Under the pieces are notes generated by a model, which made no database searches, was not told the origin of the DNA, and saw only the letters and a list, made by a program, of their open reading frames with translations. This document shows, one piece after another, positions 7,196 through 13,577 of a stretch of 13,577 bases of DNA. Each line of letters starts with the position of its first letter. Positions within the stretch are counted from its first letter, which is position 1. This DNA comes from an uncultured Sulfitobacter sp. (GTDB lineage Bacteria > Pseudomonadota > Alphaproteobacteria > Rhodobacterales > Rhodobacteraceae), in contig CALAIJ010000194.1 in the NCBI GenBank assembly GCA_937923365.1, forward strand, positions 1 to 13,577. Direction: 5' to 3'. The position numbers and the translations under genes were made by a program.

Positions 7196-7912
7196 ATGGC
7201 CATCACCACACCCAAATCCGCCTTCAAAAAGGGCTTTCTCGACTCAACGCCCTTTGTTCTGGTGGTGGTGCCCTTTGCGATGCTCTTTGGCCTGCTGGCA
7301 ACCGAAGCGGGTCTGAGCGTTTTCGAAGCGCTGACATTTTCGCTTGTGGTGATCGCGGGGGCTGCACAGTTCACGGCATTGCAATTGATGACAGAGAACG
7401 CGCCGACGCTGGTCATCATTATCTCGGCCTTGGCGGTGAACCTGCGGATGGCGATGTATTCGGCCTCCCTCACGCCGTGGATCGGCGCGGCACCCTTTTG
7501 GCAACGTGCCATTGCGGCGTATTTCACAGTGGACCAAAGCTATCTGGTGGCCGTGGCAGAATACGAACGGCAACCGCAGATGACGATCCCGCAGCGCATG
7601 GGGTATTTCTTTGGCACCGTGACGGTCATCGCACCGCTTTGGTACGCGTTCACGCTGGTCGGCGCTTTGTTGGGCACCTCTGTGCCCGAAAGCTGGGCGC
7701 TGGATTTCGCCCTGCCACTGGCGTTTCTGGCAATGATCGCACCTATGTTCCGCACACTGGCGCATTTGGTGGCGGCCTTGGTTGCGGTGGGTGTCAGCCT
7801 GCTCTGCGTGGGCGTGCCCTATTCACTGGGGCTGATCATCGCTGGCATGGCGGGCATGATAGCGGGCGCTTGGGTAGAGTTGCGCCGCACGGGCCAGGGC
7901 CCTGCACCATGA
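7196..7912 (+). CDS. azlC: AzlC family branched-chain amino acid exporter, large subunit
   Basis: This is the large membrane subunit of a two-component exporter (AzlCD; BrnFE in Corynebacterium) for branched-chain and related amino acids. It has 238 residues, normal for the family. Conserved AzlC features are the N-terminal KKGFLDSTPFVLVVVPFAMLFG, the block IAGAAQFTALQLM and the segment VNLRMAMYSASLTPW. Then come FTVDQSYLVA and a hydrophobic C-terminal half, with several transmembrane helices overall. The ATG at 7196 is preceded by AAGGG at a spacing of 6 nt. Its stop overlaps the start of azlD by 4 nt (ATGA). It is divergent from fdhD, so transcription must begin in the short gap or within fdhD. 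No Lrp-type regulator is adjacent in the window. Confidence 0.92.
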   Translation: MAITTPKSAFKKGFLDSTPFVLVVVPFAMLFGLLATEAGLSVFEALTFSLVVIAGAAQFTALQLMTENAPTLVIIISALAVNLRMAMYSASLTPWIGAAPFWQRAIAAYFTVDQSYLVAVAEYERQPQMTIPQRMGYFFGTVTVIAPLWYAFTLVGALLGTSVPESWALDFALPLAFLAMIAPMFRTLAHLVAALVAVGVSLLCVGVPYSLGLIIAGMAGMIAGAWVELRRTGQGPAP

Positions 7913-8232
7913 CGGACAAGACCGCCCTTTGGACCATCATCATCGCGATCGGGCTGGGCAGCTTTCTGTTGCGCTTTGTCTTTACGGGGCTGGTGGGCAA
8001 CCGCAGGATGCCCGCATGGTTGTTGCGGCATTTGCGCTATACGGCAGTGGCGATCCTGCCTGCGCTGGTGGCCCCGCAGGTGCTTTGGCCCGCGGCAACA
8101 GGCGGCGCACCGGATCCTGCGCGTCTGGCCGCGGCAGTGGTAACTTTTACGGTGGCCTTGATCACCAAATCGATGCTGCCCGCGCTTTTCGCAGGGGCCA
8201 GCACCCTTTACGGATTGCTGTATCTACTGTGA
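7909..8232 (+). CDS. azlD: AzlD family branched-chain amino acid exporter, small subunit
   Basis: This is the small partner of AzlC in the inner membrane, with 107 residues, normal for the family. The protein begins MTDKTALWTIIIAIGLGSFL, followed by LRFVFTGLVG and RHLRYTAVAILPALVAP, the recognisable AzlD block around a conserved Arg-Tyr and Pro. A hydrophobic C-terminal pair of helices follows (VVTFTVALITKSMLPALFAG). Three to four transmembrane helices are expected. The ATG overlaps the azlC stop codon by 4 nt, so the two subunits are translationally coupled. An in-frame open reading frame extends upstream through azlC, but that part is only a frame shadow. The 3' end overlaps the opposing lipoprotein gene by 9 nt. 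Confidence 0.92.
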   Translation: MTDKTALWTIIIAIGLGSFLLRFVFTGLVGNRRMPAWLLRHLRYTAVAILPALVAPQVLWPAATGGAPDPARLAAAVVTFTVALITKSMLPALFAGASTLYGLLYLL

Positions 8233-8835
8233 TTTGGCGGCTGTCACAGCCCCATTCACGTCAACACGGTCGCCGTTGTCGTTTTCATAGAGCTTGGTCG
8301 TCTTGACGCCGGGCAGGGTCGCGACCTGCTCCATAAACTTGACAGGGTAGAAAGTGGTTTTGATGTTCTGAAAGCCGTCTACCTGCTGCAGGAGCCGCGT
8401 GGTGGAGTTGGCGCAATAGGCACCGGGAACAGCACCGTTGGACAGAACCAGACGCAAGGCCTGCTCTGCCTGTGCGGCAGTGACAGGGATTTCCTGACTG
8501 ACAACGTGATACGTGCTGCGCGCATGGGCGGATTTATAGGCGCTCAGCCACTTGGGCGTGACGCCATAGATGACATCGCCACGTTCAACGATGCGTTCGT
8601 CGCGGAATGATCCTGCGGGGTCAAAGATAACGGTCTGCGAACCTTTGACCATCAGCGCGGTGTGCCCGCCACTGCCCGTACGGTTGTTGACCATTGTGAT
8701 GACGGTCAGGCTTTTGGGTCCACCCTCGCGGTAGACTGCTGCGGCCACCCGTTCGGGTGTGGCGTCGACGCCCATGTCATTTGCACAAGCGGCCAAGAGA
8801 CTGGCAAGCGCCAGACCAAACAGAATACGTTTCAC
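8224..8835 (-). CDS. Lipoprotein with a putative permuted papain-like (NlpC/P60-type) domain
   Basis: This protein has 203 residues. A short signal peptide, MKRILFGLALASLLAAC, ends in a lipobox with the acylated Cys17, so it is an exported lipoprotein. The following residues (Ala-Asn) do not signal inner-membrane retention by the usual +2 Asp rule. The mature part has GSGGHTALMVKGSQ (His58), then IFDPAGSF, a helix-rich middle, and PGAYCANSTTRLLQ (Cys141). A His before a Cys that starts a helix is the order found in circularly permuted NlpC/P60 or LRAT-like cysteine hydrolases. This suggests a peptidase or amidase, but it is inference. The start is GTG at 8835 with GGAGG 10 nt upstream. The subunit IV gene lies 38 nt upstream on the same strand and may be co-transcribed. 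Confidence 0.85.
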   Translation of the reverse strand: MKRILFGLALASLLAACANDMGVDATPERVAAAVYREGGPKSLTVITMVNNRTGSGGHTALMVKGSQTVIFDPAGSFRDERIVERGDVIYGVTPKWLSAYKSAHARSTYHVVSQEIPVTAAQAEQALRLVLSNGAVPGAYCANSTTRLLQQVDGFQNIKTTFYPVKFMEQVATLPGVKTTKLYENDNGDRVDVNGAVTAAKSQ

Positions 8836-8873
8836 AGGCAGGGAACCTCCGGTTGAGGGGATGCTGATCCGCC

Positions 8874-9008
8874 TTAGCGGATGAAAAGGAGCATCAAGAC
8901 CAGCAGAACCAGAATGATGATAACGGATTTGCTGACAAATGACATGAAACCGTCAAAGGTCTTTTGCTGATCTTTGAAGTCCATGGAGCCATGTTCGTGG
9001 TCGGCCAT
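8874..9008 (-). CDS. aa3-type cytochrome c oxidase subunit IV (44 aa)
   Basis: This small gene encodes 44 residues. The soluble N-terminus reads MADHEHGSMDFKDQQKTF, then DGFMSFVSKS, and one transmembrane helix spans about residues 26-43, ending in Phe-Ile-Arg. The pattern of a His/Gly-rich start, Met-Asp, Gln-x-x-Thr-Phe and Gly-Phe before a single helix is that of the bacterial aa3-type oxidase subunit IV family. These are accessory subunits of alphaproteobacterial heme-copper oxidases, without catalytic residues. The Shine-Dalgarno AAGGA is 9 nt before the ATG. No other oxidase gene is in the window; in related bacteria this subunit is often encoded apart from the main cox genes. The stop lies 38 nt before the lipoprotein start. 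Confidence 0.88.
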   Translation of the reverse strand: MADHEHGSMDFKDQQKTFDGFMSFVSKSVIIILVLLVLMLLFIR

Positions 9009-9141
9009 TTTATGTGGTCCTTATCTTGTAATATCGTGTTGCGATCTCTCATTCCATGAACCCGCGCGGGAGTCAAAGGAAGAGCGTACACGATTGTGTA
9101 GGAAATGGCCCGCTGCGACCTCAATTGCCGCCTGTGTTGAA

Positions 9142-9176
9142 CAGGTGCAACAACACTTGCCCGAACATGGCACCTG
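9142..9176. repeat. Inverted repeat in the gap between the DUF6173 and subunit IV genes
   Basis: A perfect 7-bp inverted repeat (CAGGTGC at 9142-9148, GCACCTG at 9170-9176) with a 21-nt spacer lies in the 197-bp gap 9009-9205. A shorter overlapping one (GTGTTG 9134-9139, CAACAC 9151-9156) is also present. It lies just past the end of the DUF6173 gene and upstream of the subunit IV gene. It could be an operator or a weak RNA hairpin, but no T-run follows on either strand, so it is not a normal intrinsic terminator. It may be chance. Confidence 0.25.
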
Positions 9177-9205
9177 CTAGAGACGACACCGGCATCATGC
9201 CCATC

Positions 9206-9685
9206 TTATTCTTCGGTTTTGCCTGCGTGCTCAGCCTCAAGATCTTCGACAAGGCGAAAACCGATGCGGTTGGGCTCTGCGTTTTCGACCTCCTTTGGAA
9301 GGGCGCGCAAAATGACGTTCAACTGGCTGACATGCTGGACAAGTTGCGTCTGACCCCCCGCAGGGTCCGTACCGTAGAACGTCAGGATATCCGGGTCAAA
9401 ATACCCCATCCCTTCGATCCGTAAGACACCTGCGTCAGCACCGGTAAAGCCCATGGCGACCTCGTGATCGTTGTCCAACTGCTCCTCAAATTTCTTGAGA
9501 TAGAGCACGACCCGCTCATAAGCCCATTGCGCAGGAGATTTCTGCGAGACCGGCTTGGCGGTCATGGCGGCAGGCACCTCCTGATCACCGGTCTTGGCGG
9601 CATTGGGGTTGCGGTGCGCTTCGTAAAGCCGTGGTAGGATATCGGCCTCAGCAGCCTCGGCTGCGGTTTTGATCTTGCTGTCCAC
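9206..9685 (-). CDS. DUF6173-like protein
   Basis: This is a soluble protein of 159 residues with no signal peptide or membrane helix. The first ~50 residues are Ala/Glu-rich and low in complexity. The conserved part runs from SPAQWAYERVVLYLKKFEEQLD (50-71), through EVAMGF and the strand-rich VLRIEGMGYFDPDILTFYG (87-105), to TQLVQHVSQLNVILRAL (113-129). This arrangement matches what I recall of the DUF6173 family, which is common in Rhodobacteraceae and has no known function. The start is GTG at 9685, with AGGAG 8 nt upstream. It begins 5 nt after the MBL-fold gene ends, so it is the last gene of the acyl-CoA dehydrogenase operon. It may relate to acyl-CoA metabolism by position only. Confidence 0.8.
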   Translation of the reverse strand: MDSKIKTAAEAAEADILPRLYEAHRNPNAAKTGDQEVPAAMTAKPVSQKSPAQWAYERVVLYLKKFEEQLDNDHEVAMGFTGADAGVLRIEGMGYFDPDILTFYGTDPAGGQTQLVQHVSQLNVILRALPKEVENAEPNRIGFRLVEDLEAEHAGKTEE

Positions 9686-9690
9686 GGGGG

Positions 9691-10740
9691 TTACTCCTGT
9701 CGCTGGTACACAAAGGCCCCATCTTCGCGCAATGTCCGCGTGGCAAGGCCGGTCTGGTAAAGGTGGCTCAAATGCGCGACCGCTTCAACCAGCGCCAGCC
9801 CGTATTCCCCCTCACCTATCGTTCTTTTGAACAGAGGCTGGAAGCATTCGGCAGCAGATTTGGGCGTATCAATGTACGCAACCAGCCGTTTGAGCGCGCC
9901 GTGGTGGTTATCGATCAACTGCTCCATCCGTTTGGGCAGACCGGTAAAGGGCAGTTTATGCCCGCCCAGCACCAGATGATCGGCGCGCGCCAGCGGGGCA
10001 AGCCGTTCGCAAGCCTCCAGCCAGTCACCAATGGGGTCCGCCATCGGTTCTGTGGCATAGACACCGACATTGGGGCTGATAGAGGGCAAAATCTGATCGC
10101 CCGCGATGACCAGATTGTCGTCACGGCTCCAGAAGGTGGCGTGCTCGGGCGCGTGGCCTTTGCCCATGTGCACGTCCCAACGTCGTCCCCCCATCAAAAT
10201 GGTATCGCCCTGTTTGATGCGCGTGTAGCCCAGTGGCATGGGCGCCACGACATCAGCAAAGTTGAACGGGCGATCCGACTGCCGTTTGGCCAGCACATCG
10301 GGGTCCATTCCCGACTGACGGTAAAAAGTGACTGTTTCTTGCGGCAGCACGGATTGTTCGTCCAGCGTCAGCATCCGCGCCATCAACCAAGCGGTGCGTG
10401 TGGTGACCAGTTCGGACCCATGCTCGGACTGGAACCACCCTGCCAATCCAACGTGATCGGGGTGGTGATGCGTGACCACGACGCGCGACACGGGCTTTCC
10501 CCCAAGCGGCCCGGCCAGCGCCTCGGCCCAGATCGCCTTGGACTTTTTGGAGGCAAAACCGGTGTCGATCACTGTCCAGCTATCGCCTTCGTCCAGCGCA
10601 TAGACGTTGACGTGATCCAGCTTCATCGGCAATGGCAAGCGCAGCCAAAGTACCCCGGGGGCCACTTCGATGGCCTCGGTTCCATGTGCGGGCGGTGTCT
10701 CCCACGGGTAGCGAAGCCCCACGGGTGCTGTATCTGCCAT
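9691..10740 (-). CDS. MBL-fold metallo-hydrolase
   Basis: This is a cytoplasmic metallo-beta-lactamase-fold hydrolase of 349 residues. The metal-binding motif THHHPDHVG gives HxHxDH at 91-96. The strand VIDTGF (57-62), GHAPEH (195-200), AGDQILP (213-219) and GGH (259-261) supply the remaining ligands expected of a dinuclear zinc site. The C-terminal ~90 residues are helical, with NHHGALKRLV and a winged-helix-like end (EAVAHLSHLYQTGLATRTLREDGAF). This resembles LACTB2-like or glyoxalase II-like enzymes. The substrate is unknown. Its ATG overlaps the stop of the acyl-CoA dehydrogenase by 1 nt (TGATG), so the two are coupled. A thioesterase-type role in the same acyl-CoA pathway is plausible, but inferred from context only. 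Confidence 0.92.
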   Translation of the reverse strand: MADTAPVGLRYPWETPPAHGTEAIEVAPGVLWLRLPLPMKLDHVNVYALDEGDSWTVIDTGFASKKSKAIWAEALAGPLGGKPVSRVVVTHHHPDHVGLAGWFQSEHGSELVTTRTAWLMARMLTLDEQSVLPQETVTFYRQSGMDPDVLAKRQSDRPFNFADVVAPMPLGYTRIKQGDTILMGGRRWDVHMGKGHAPEHATFWSRDDNLVIAGDQILPSISPNVGVYATEPMADPIGDWLEACERLAPLARADHLVLGGHKLPFTGLPKRMEQLIDNHHGALKRLVAYIDTPKSAAECFQPLFKRTIGEGEYGLALVEAVAHLSHLYQTGLATRTLREDGAFVYQRQE

Positions 10741-12446
10741 CAGGCCACCAACTCTTCTACCGACATGGCAAAGAGCGCGTCATCGCCCGCTTGAGCATGT
10801 GCCAGAAGGCCTGCGTGTTCGGGCAGCAACCGTTGCATATAAAAACGTGCCAGTTTTTCGCGCGCGCCACCTTTGTCAGCAAGCGCGGCCTTGAGGTGCA
10901 GATGCCCGCCCAGCACCCGCGCAAAAGCGCGCAGATAGGGCACGGCGCCGGCGAAACGGTCGTTAAGGTCGTCCTGGGCGGTCAACCATTCGGTGGCCTC
11001 CCGCAGGCTTTCTGACGCCTGCCAGACCGCATCCGCCATTTGCGGGAAAGGCTCTCGGGCGGCCTCTGCGGCGGCTTCGACCTCGTCCAGCAGGCGCAAG
11101 GCTGCCTCCCCGCCGTCCATCATCTTGCGGGCGACAAGGTCCATGGCCTGAATGCCGTTGGTGCCTTCGTAAATGGCTGTGACACGCACGTCACGGCTGA
11201 ATTGCGCAGCGCCGGTTTCTTCAATGACGCCCATGCCGCCGTGAACCTGAACCCCCATTTCCGCGATGGCGATGCCTGTATCAGTGCCAAAGGCTTTGGC
11301 GATGGGCGTCAACAAGGCAGCGCGCGCTTTCCAGTCGCCCTCGCCTGTGGCAGCGCCCATGTCGATGGCATGCGCGCAGGACAGTGCGATGGCCCGTGCG
11401 GCAAAGATATCGGCCTTCATCGTCATGAGCATCCGGCGCACATCCGCGTGCTCGACAATGGTGCCGGTGCCACCTGCGCGCCCTTGCTTGCGCTCCAGCG
11501 CATGGGCCAGCGCGTGCTGGTAAGCCCCTTCGGCGACACCAATGCCCTGCCCGCCAACACCCAGACGCGCGTTGTTCATCATGGTGAACATGGCGGCCAT
11601 ACCGCCGCCTTCGGGGCCGATCAGCCAGCCCGTCGCACCGTCATACTGCATCACGGCGGTGGGCGAGCCGTGCAGGCCCATCTTGTGCTCAAGGCTGACA
11701 ACACTCAGACTGTTGCGCGCACCAAGCGCGCCGTCCTCATCAGGCAGAAATTTGGGCACCAGAAACAGGCTGATGCCCTTGGTACCGGACGGCGCACCCG
11801 GCAGTCGCGCCAGAACCAGATGGCAGACATTCTGCGCAAAGTCATTGTCGCCCCACGAGATGTAAATCTTCTGGCCAGAAATACTGTAGGTACCGTTGCC
11901 GTTATCCTCTGCCTTGGAGGTCAGCGCACCGACGTCAGAGCCCGCCTGCGGCTCCGTCAGGTTCATCGTGCCGGTCCATTCGCCGCTGATCAGCTTGGGC
12001 AGATAGAGCGCCTTGATGGCGTCACTGGCGTGGTGGGAGAGCGCTTCGATCTGCCCTTGGCTCATCAACGGGCAGACCTGCAACGACAGGCAGGCGCCCG
12101 ACATCATCTCGTTCACCGCAGAGGTCAGTGTCATGGGCAACCCCATTCCGCCGTGCGCGGGATCAGCAGCCATCCCGATCCAGCCGCCTTCGGCGATCGC
12201 GGTGTAGCCGTCGGCGTATCCCGGAGGCGTGCGTACCACACCGTTTTCCACCACCGCCGGGTGCAAATCCCCCGGCCTTTGCAGAGGAGCGATGACTTCG
12301 TCACACAGCTTGCCTGCCTCGCCAAGAATGGCGCGGGTCACGTCATCAGTCGCCTCGCCAAACAGCTCGGTGGCCTGAACTGCCGCAAAATCGACGACAT
12401 GATCAAAGAGGAAGGCAAATTCCTCTACAGCGGCACGGTAAGGCAT
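10740..12446 (-). CDS. Acyl-CoA dehydrogenase with C-terminal extension (FadE/DmdC-type)
   Basis: This is an FAD-dependent enzyme of 568 residues that introduces a 2,3-double bond into an acyl-CoA and passes electrons to electron-transfer flavoprotein. MNLTEPQAGSDVG (161-173) is the first family signature. VHGGMGVIEETG (401-412) and SRDVRVTAIYEGTNGIQ (417-433) form the second, with the catalytic Glu427 in YEGT. The extra C-terminal ~130 residues and the MPYRA start fit the long subgroup that includes 3-methylmercaptopropionyl-CoA dehydrogenase DmdC of DMSP breakdown. Substrate cannot be assigned, since roseobacters carry several such paralogues. I chose the ATG at 12446, with GGAG 7 nt upstream, over an open extension to 12482 that adds 12 basic residues. 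It is the first gene of a three-gene operon. Confidence 0.93.
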   Translation of the reverse strand: MPYRAAVEEFAFLFDHVVDFAAVQATELFGEATDDVTRAILGEAGKLCDEVIAPLQRPGDLHPAVVENGVVRTPPGYADGYTAIAEGGWIGMAADPAHGGMGLPMTLTSAVNEMMSGACLSLQVCPLMSQGQIEALSHHASDAIKALYLPKLISGEWTGTMNLTEPQAGSDVGALTSKAEDNGNGTYSISGQKIYISWGDNDFAQNVCHLVLARLPGAPSGTKGISLFLVPKFLPDEDGALGARNSLSVVSLEHKMGLHGSPTAVMQYDGATGWLIGPEGGGMAAMFTMMNNARLGVGGQGIGVAEGAYQHALAHALERKQGRAGGTGTIVEHADVRRMLMTMKADIFAARAIALSCAHAIDMGAATGEGDWKARAALLTPIAKAFGTDTGIAIAEMGVQVHGGMGVIEETGAAQFSRDVRVTAIYEGTNGIQAMDLVARKMMDGGEAALRLLDEVEAAAEAAREPFPQMADAVWQASESLREATEWLTAQDDLNDRFAGAVPYLRAFARVLGGHLHLKAALADKGGAREKLARFYMQRLLPEHAGLLAHAQAGDDALFAMSVEELVA

Positions 12447-12580
12447 GTGGCATCTCCGTTTAGGCGGGCGCAGTCTTGGCAAAGACCGCTTGGCCCTGAT
12501 AAAGGCAATGAAAGCCTAATATACATGAAACGTAGGCGCTGCACCCGCAACCCGAAACGCGGCGTCACAAGGGGGGTCTT
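12447..12580. promoter_or_regulatory. Divergent promoter region between acyl-CoA dehydrogenase and Sua5 genes
   Basis: This 134-bp gap separates two divergent genes and must carry both promoters. It holds an AT-rich patch around TAATATACAT (12517-12526), unusual in this GC-rich window and a likely -10 zone. A TTGGCC at 12490-12495 is 21 nt from it, too far for a good -35 pair. No convincing operator was found. Confidence 0.35.
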
Positions 12581-13522
12581 TTGGACCGGCAAACCGAAAT
12601 TCTGGCCCCTGATGATGCAGGTTTCGCGCGGGCTGCAGAGCTTTTGACCGCAGGCGCGCAGGTCGCTTTCCCAACCGAAACGGTCTATGGCCTTGGTGCG
12701 GATGCGCGCAACGGCACGGCTGTAGCGGGCATTTATGCGGCCAAGGGTCGCCCTGCATTCAACCCGCTGATCGTGCATCTGGCTGAGGCCGCACAGGCGC
12801 AAACATTCGTCCAATGGACCGACGCTGCCGAGGCGCTGGCCGGTGCTTTCTGGCCCGGTGCGTTGACGCTTGTGCTACCGTTGAAGGACGGGCACGGGCT
12901 GTCGTCGCTGGTCACGGCCGGTTTGCAAACTGTTGGGCTACGGGTGCCGGATCATGCCAGCGCGCGGCGTCTCCTCGCCACCTTTGGTGGCCCCGTCGCT
13001 GCCCCGTCGGCCAACCCGTCGGGCCGGATTAGTCCGACCCGCGCCGACCACGTGAGCGCAGGGCTGGAAGGCCGGATCGCCGCGGTGCTGGACGGTGGCC
13101 CCTGTCCTGTCGGCCTGGAAAGCACGATCATCGGGCTTGCCGGACCTGATCCGGTGTTGCTGCGCGCAGGCGGTATCCCTGCCGAGGCGATCGAGGCCGC
13201 CCTTGGCCGCCCGCTGGTCCCCCCGACGGACAGCGCGATCAACGCACCCGGGCAGATGGTATCGCAGTATGCGCCGCGCGCGCCGATCACGCTGAATGTG
13301 ACCAGACCCGCACCAGACACGCTCTATCTGGGCTTTGGTCCGGGCCCTTGCGATCTGAACCTCTCAAGCGCAGGCGATCTGAGGGAGGCCGCCGCGAACC
13401 TTTTTGCGCATCTGCACCAGTTGGACGCTGAAAACCGCCCGATTGCAGTGGCACCGATCCCGATGAAAGGGCTGGGCATCGCGATTAACGACCGGTTGCG
13501 CCGCGCGGCGGCACCTCGCTGA
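12581..13522 (+). CDS. L-threonylcarbamoyladenylate synthase, Sua5/TsaC2 type
   Basis: This enzyme makes threonylcarbamoyl-AMP from threonine, bicarbonate and ATP, the first step of the t6A37 tRNA modification. It has 313 residues, the length of the two-domain Sua5 form, not the short TsaC (about 190). The YrdC domain shows AFPTETVYGLGADA (29-42), KGRPAFNPLIVH (55-66), APSANPSGRISPT (141-153) and GLESTI (178-183). The linker APGQMVSQYAPRAPI (222-236) corresponds to the conserved segment that covers the active site. The C-terminal Sua5 domain ends in KGLGIAINDRLRRAA, the typical tail. The start is TTG at 12581, preceded by AAGGGGGG 4 nt upstream. It stands alone here, divergent from the acyl-CoA dehydrogenase operon. 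The downstream gene is outside the window. Confidence 0.95.
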   Translation: MDRQTEILAPDDAGFARAAELLTAGAQVAFPTETVYGLGADARNGTAVAGIYAAKGRPAFNPLIVHLAEAAQAQTFVQWTDAAEALAGAFWPGALTLVLPLKDGHGLSSLVTAGLQTVGLRVPDHASARRLLATFGGPVAAPSANPSGRISPTRADHVSAGLEGRIAAVLDGGPCPVGLESTIIGLAGPDPVLLRAGGIPAEAIEAALGRPLVPPTDSAINAPGQMVSQYAPRAPITLNVTRPAPDTLYLGFGPGPCDLNLSSAGDLREAAANLFAHLHQLDAENRPIAVAPIPMKGLGIAINDRLRRAAAPR

Positions 13523-13530
13523 GGCGGTAA

Positions 13531-13549
13531 GGTGGGCCTCAGGCCCGCC
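13531..13549. terminator. GC-rich hairpin after the Sua5 gene, possible terminator or dispersed palindrome
   Basis: GGTGGGCC and GGCCCGCC flank a TCA loop, giving an 8-bp stem with one G-T pair, 8 nt after the Sua5 stop codon. No T-run follows on the plus strand (CTGCACTGG) and only a weak one on the minus strand. It may be a terminator that works without a U-tract, or a copy of the GGTGGGC...GCCCACC type of intergenic palindrome I recall from many proteobacterial genomes. Confidence 0.45.
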
Positions 13550-13577
13550 CTGCACTGGCCGAAAGCGACAGCGGATC

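Noticed and set aside
7171..8232. 353-codon frame that appears to join the azlC region to azlD
   Set aside because: Only the last 107 codons are real (azlD). The first part is an alternate frame of azlC with low-complexity Gly/His/Arg-rich translation.
9061..9070. Perfect 10-bp palindrome CCCGCGCGGG upstream of the subunit IV gene
   Set aside because: It is short, made only of G and C in GC-rich DNA, with no second copy nearby, so chance is the simplest explanation.
9190..9205. GGCATGATGCC just past the DUF6173 stop codon as a terminator
   Set aside because: The stem is only 4-5 bp with a 1-3 nt loop and no T-run, too weak to support as a terminator.
9763..10794. 343-codon open frame on the plus strand, opposite the MBL hydrolase
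   Set aside because: It is a shadow frame. The opposite strand has the complete HxHxDH metal site and family layout.
12447..12482. 12-residue N-terminal extension of the acyl-CoA dehydrogenase
   Set aside because: The extension is basic (PRLRPPKRRC), has no family match, and the inner ATG has GGAG at good spacing and the usual MPYRA start.
11040..12647. 535-codon open frame on the plus strand, opposite the acyl-CoA dehydrogenase
   Set aside because: It is the complement of a clear dehydrogenase, has biased His/Gln/Arg composition, and runs on into the Sua5 gene in another frame.

Overview
The window looks like chromosomal DNA from an alphaproteobacterium, most likely a marine Rhodobacteraceae (Roseobacter group) member. 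The reasons are the GC-rich, tightly packed genes, the frequent GTG/TTG starts, and a gene mix of this kind: a DUF6173-like protein, a 44-residue aa3-oxidase subunit IV, an MPY-start acyl-CoA dehydrogenase and a BetC-like sulfatase. I see no rRNA, tRNA, CRISPR, insertion sequence, phage gene or plasmid gene. The genus is an inference and could not be checked here.

Layout. Positions 2-2047 (+) hold the 3' end of an unrecognised gene, followed with no gap by a sulfatase. Positions 2041-7141 (or 7192) (-) hold a six-gene molybdenum-cofactor operon. In transcription order it is fdhD, two small YcxB-like membrane proteins, mobA, mobB, and a moeA fused behind a DUF429-like (RNase H-fold) domain. 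Every junction in it is a 4-nt stop/start overlap. Positions 7196-8232 (+) hold azlC-azlD, a branched-chain amino acid exporter pair divergent from fdhD. Positions 8224-9008 (-) hold a 44-aa aa3-type cytochrome c oxidase subunit IV and then a lipoprotein with a His...Cys papain-like pattern. Positions 9206-12446 (-) hold acyl-CoA dehydrogenase, an MBL-fold hydrolase and a DUF6173-like protein as one tight operon. Positions 12581-13522 (+) hold a two-domain Sua5-type threonylcarbamoyl-AMP synthase. A GC-rich hairpin follows near the window end.

How the genes work together. MoeA inserts molybdate into molybdopterin, MobA (with MobB) makes bis-MGD, and FdhD sulfurates the cofactor for formate dehydrogenase. 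This operon therefore covers the late, enzyme-specific steps of Moco maturation. The most unusual features are the DUF429-MoeA fusion and the two translationally coupled membrane proteins between fdhD and mobA, neither of which has an assigned role. The FdhD also keeps only the first cysteine of its expected CxxC loop. No formylglycine-generating enzyme, formate dehydrogenase or dedicated regulator is in the window.
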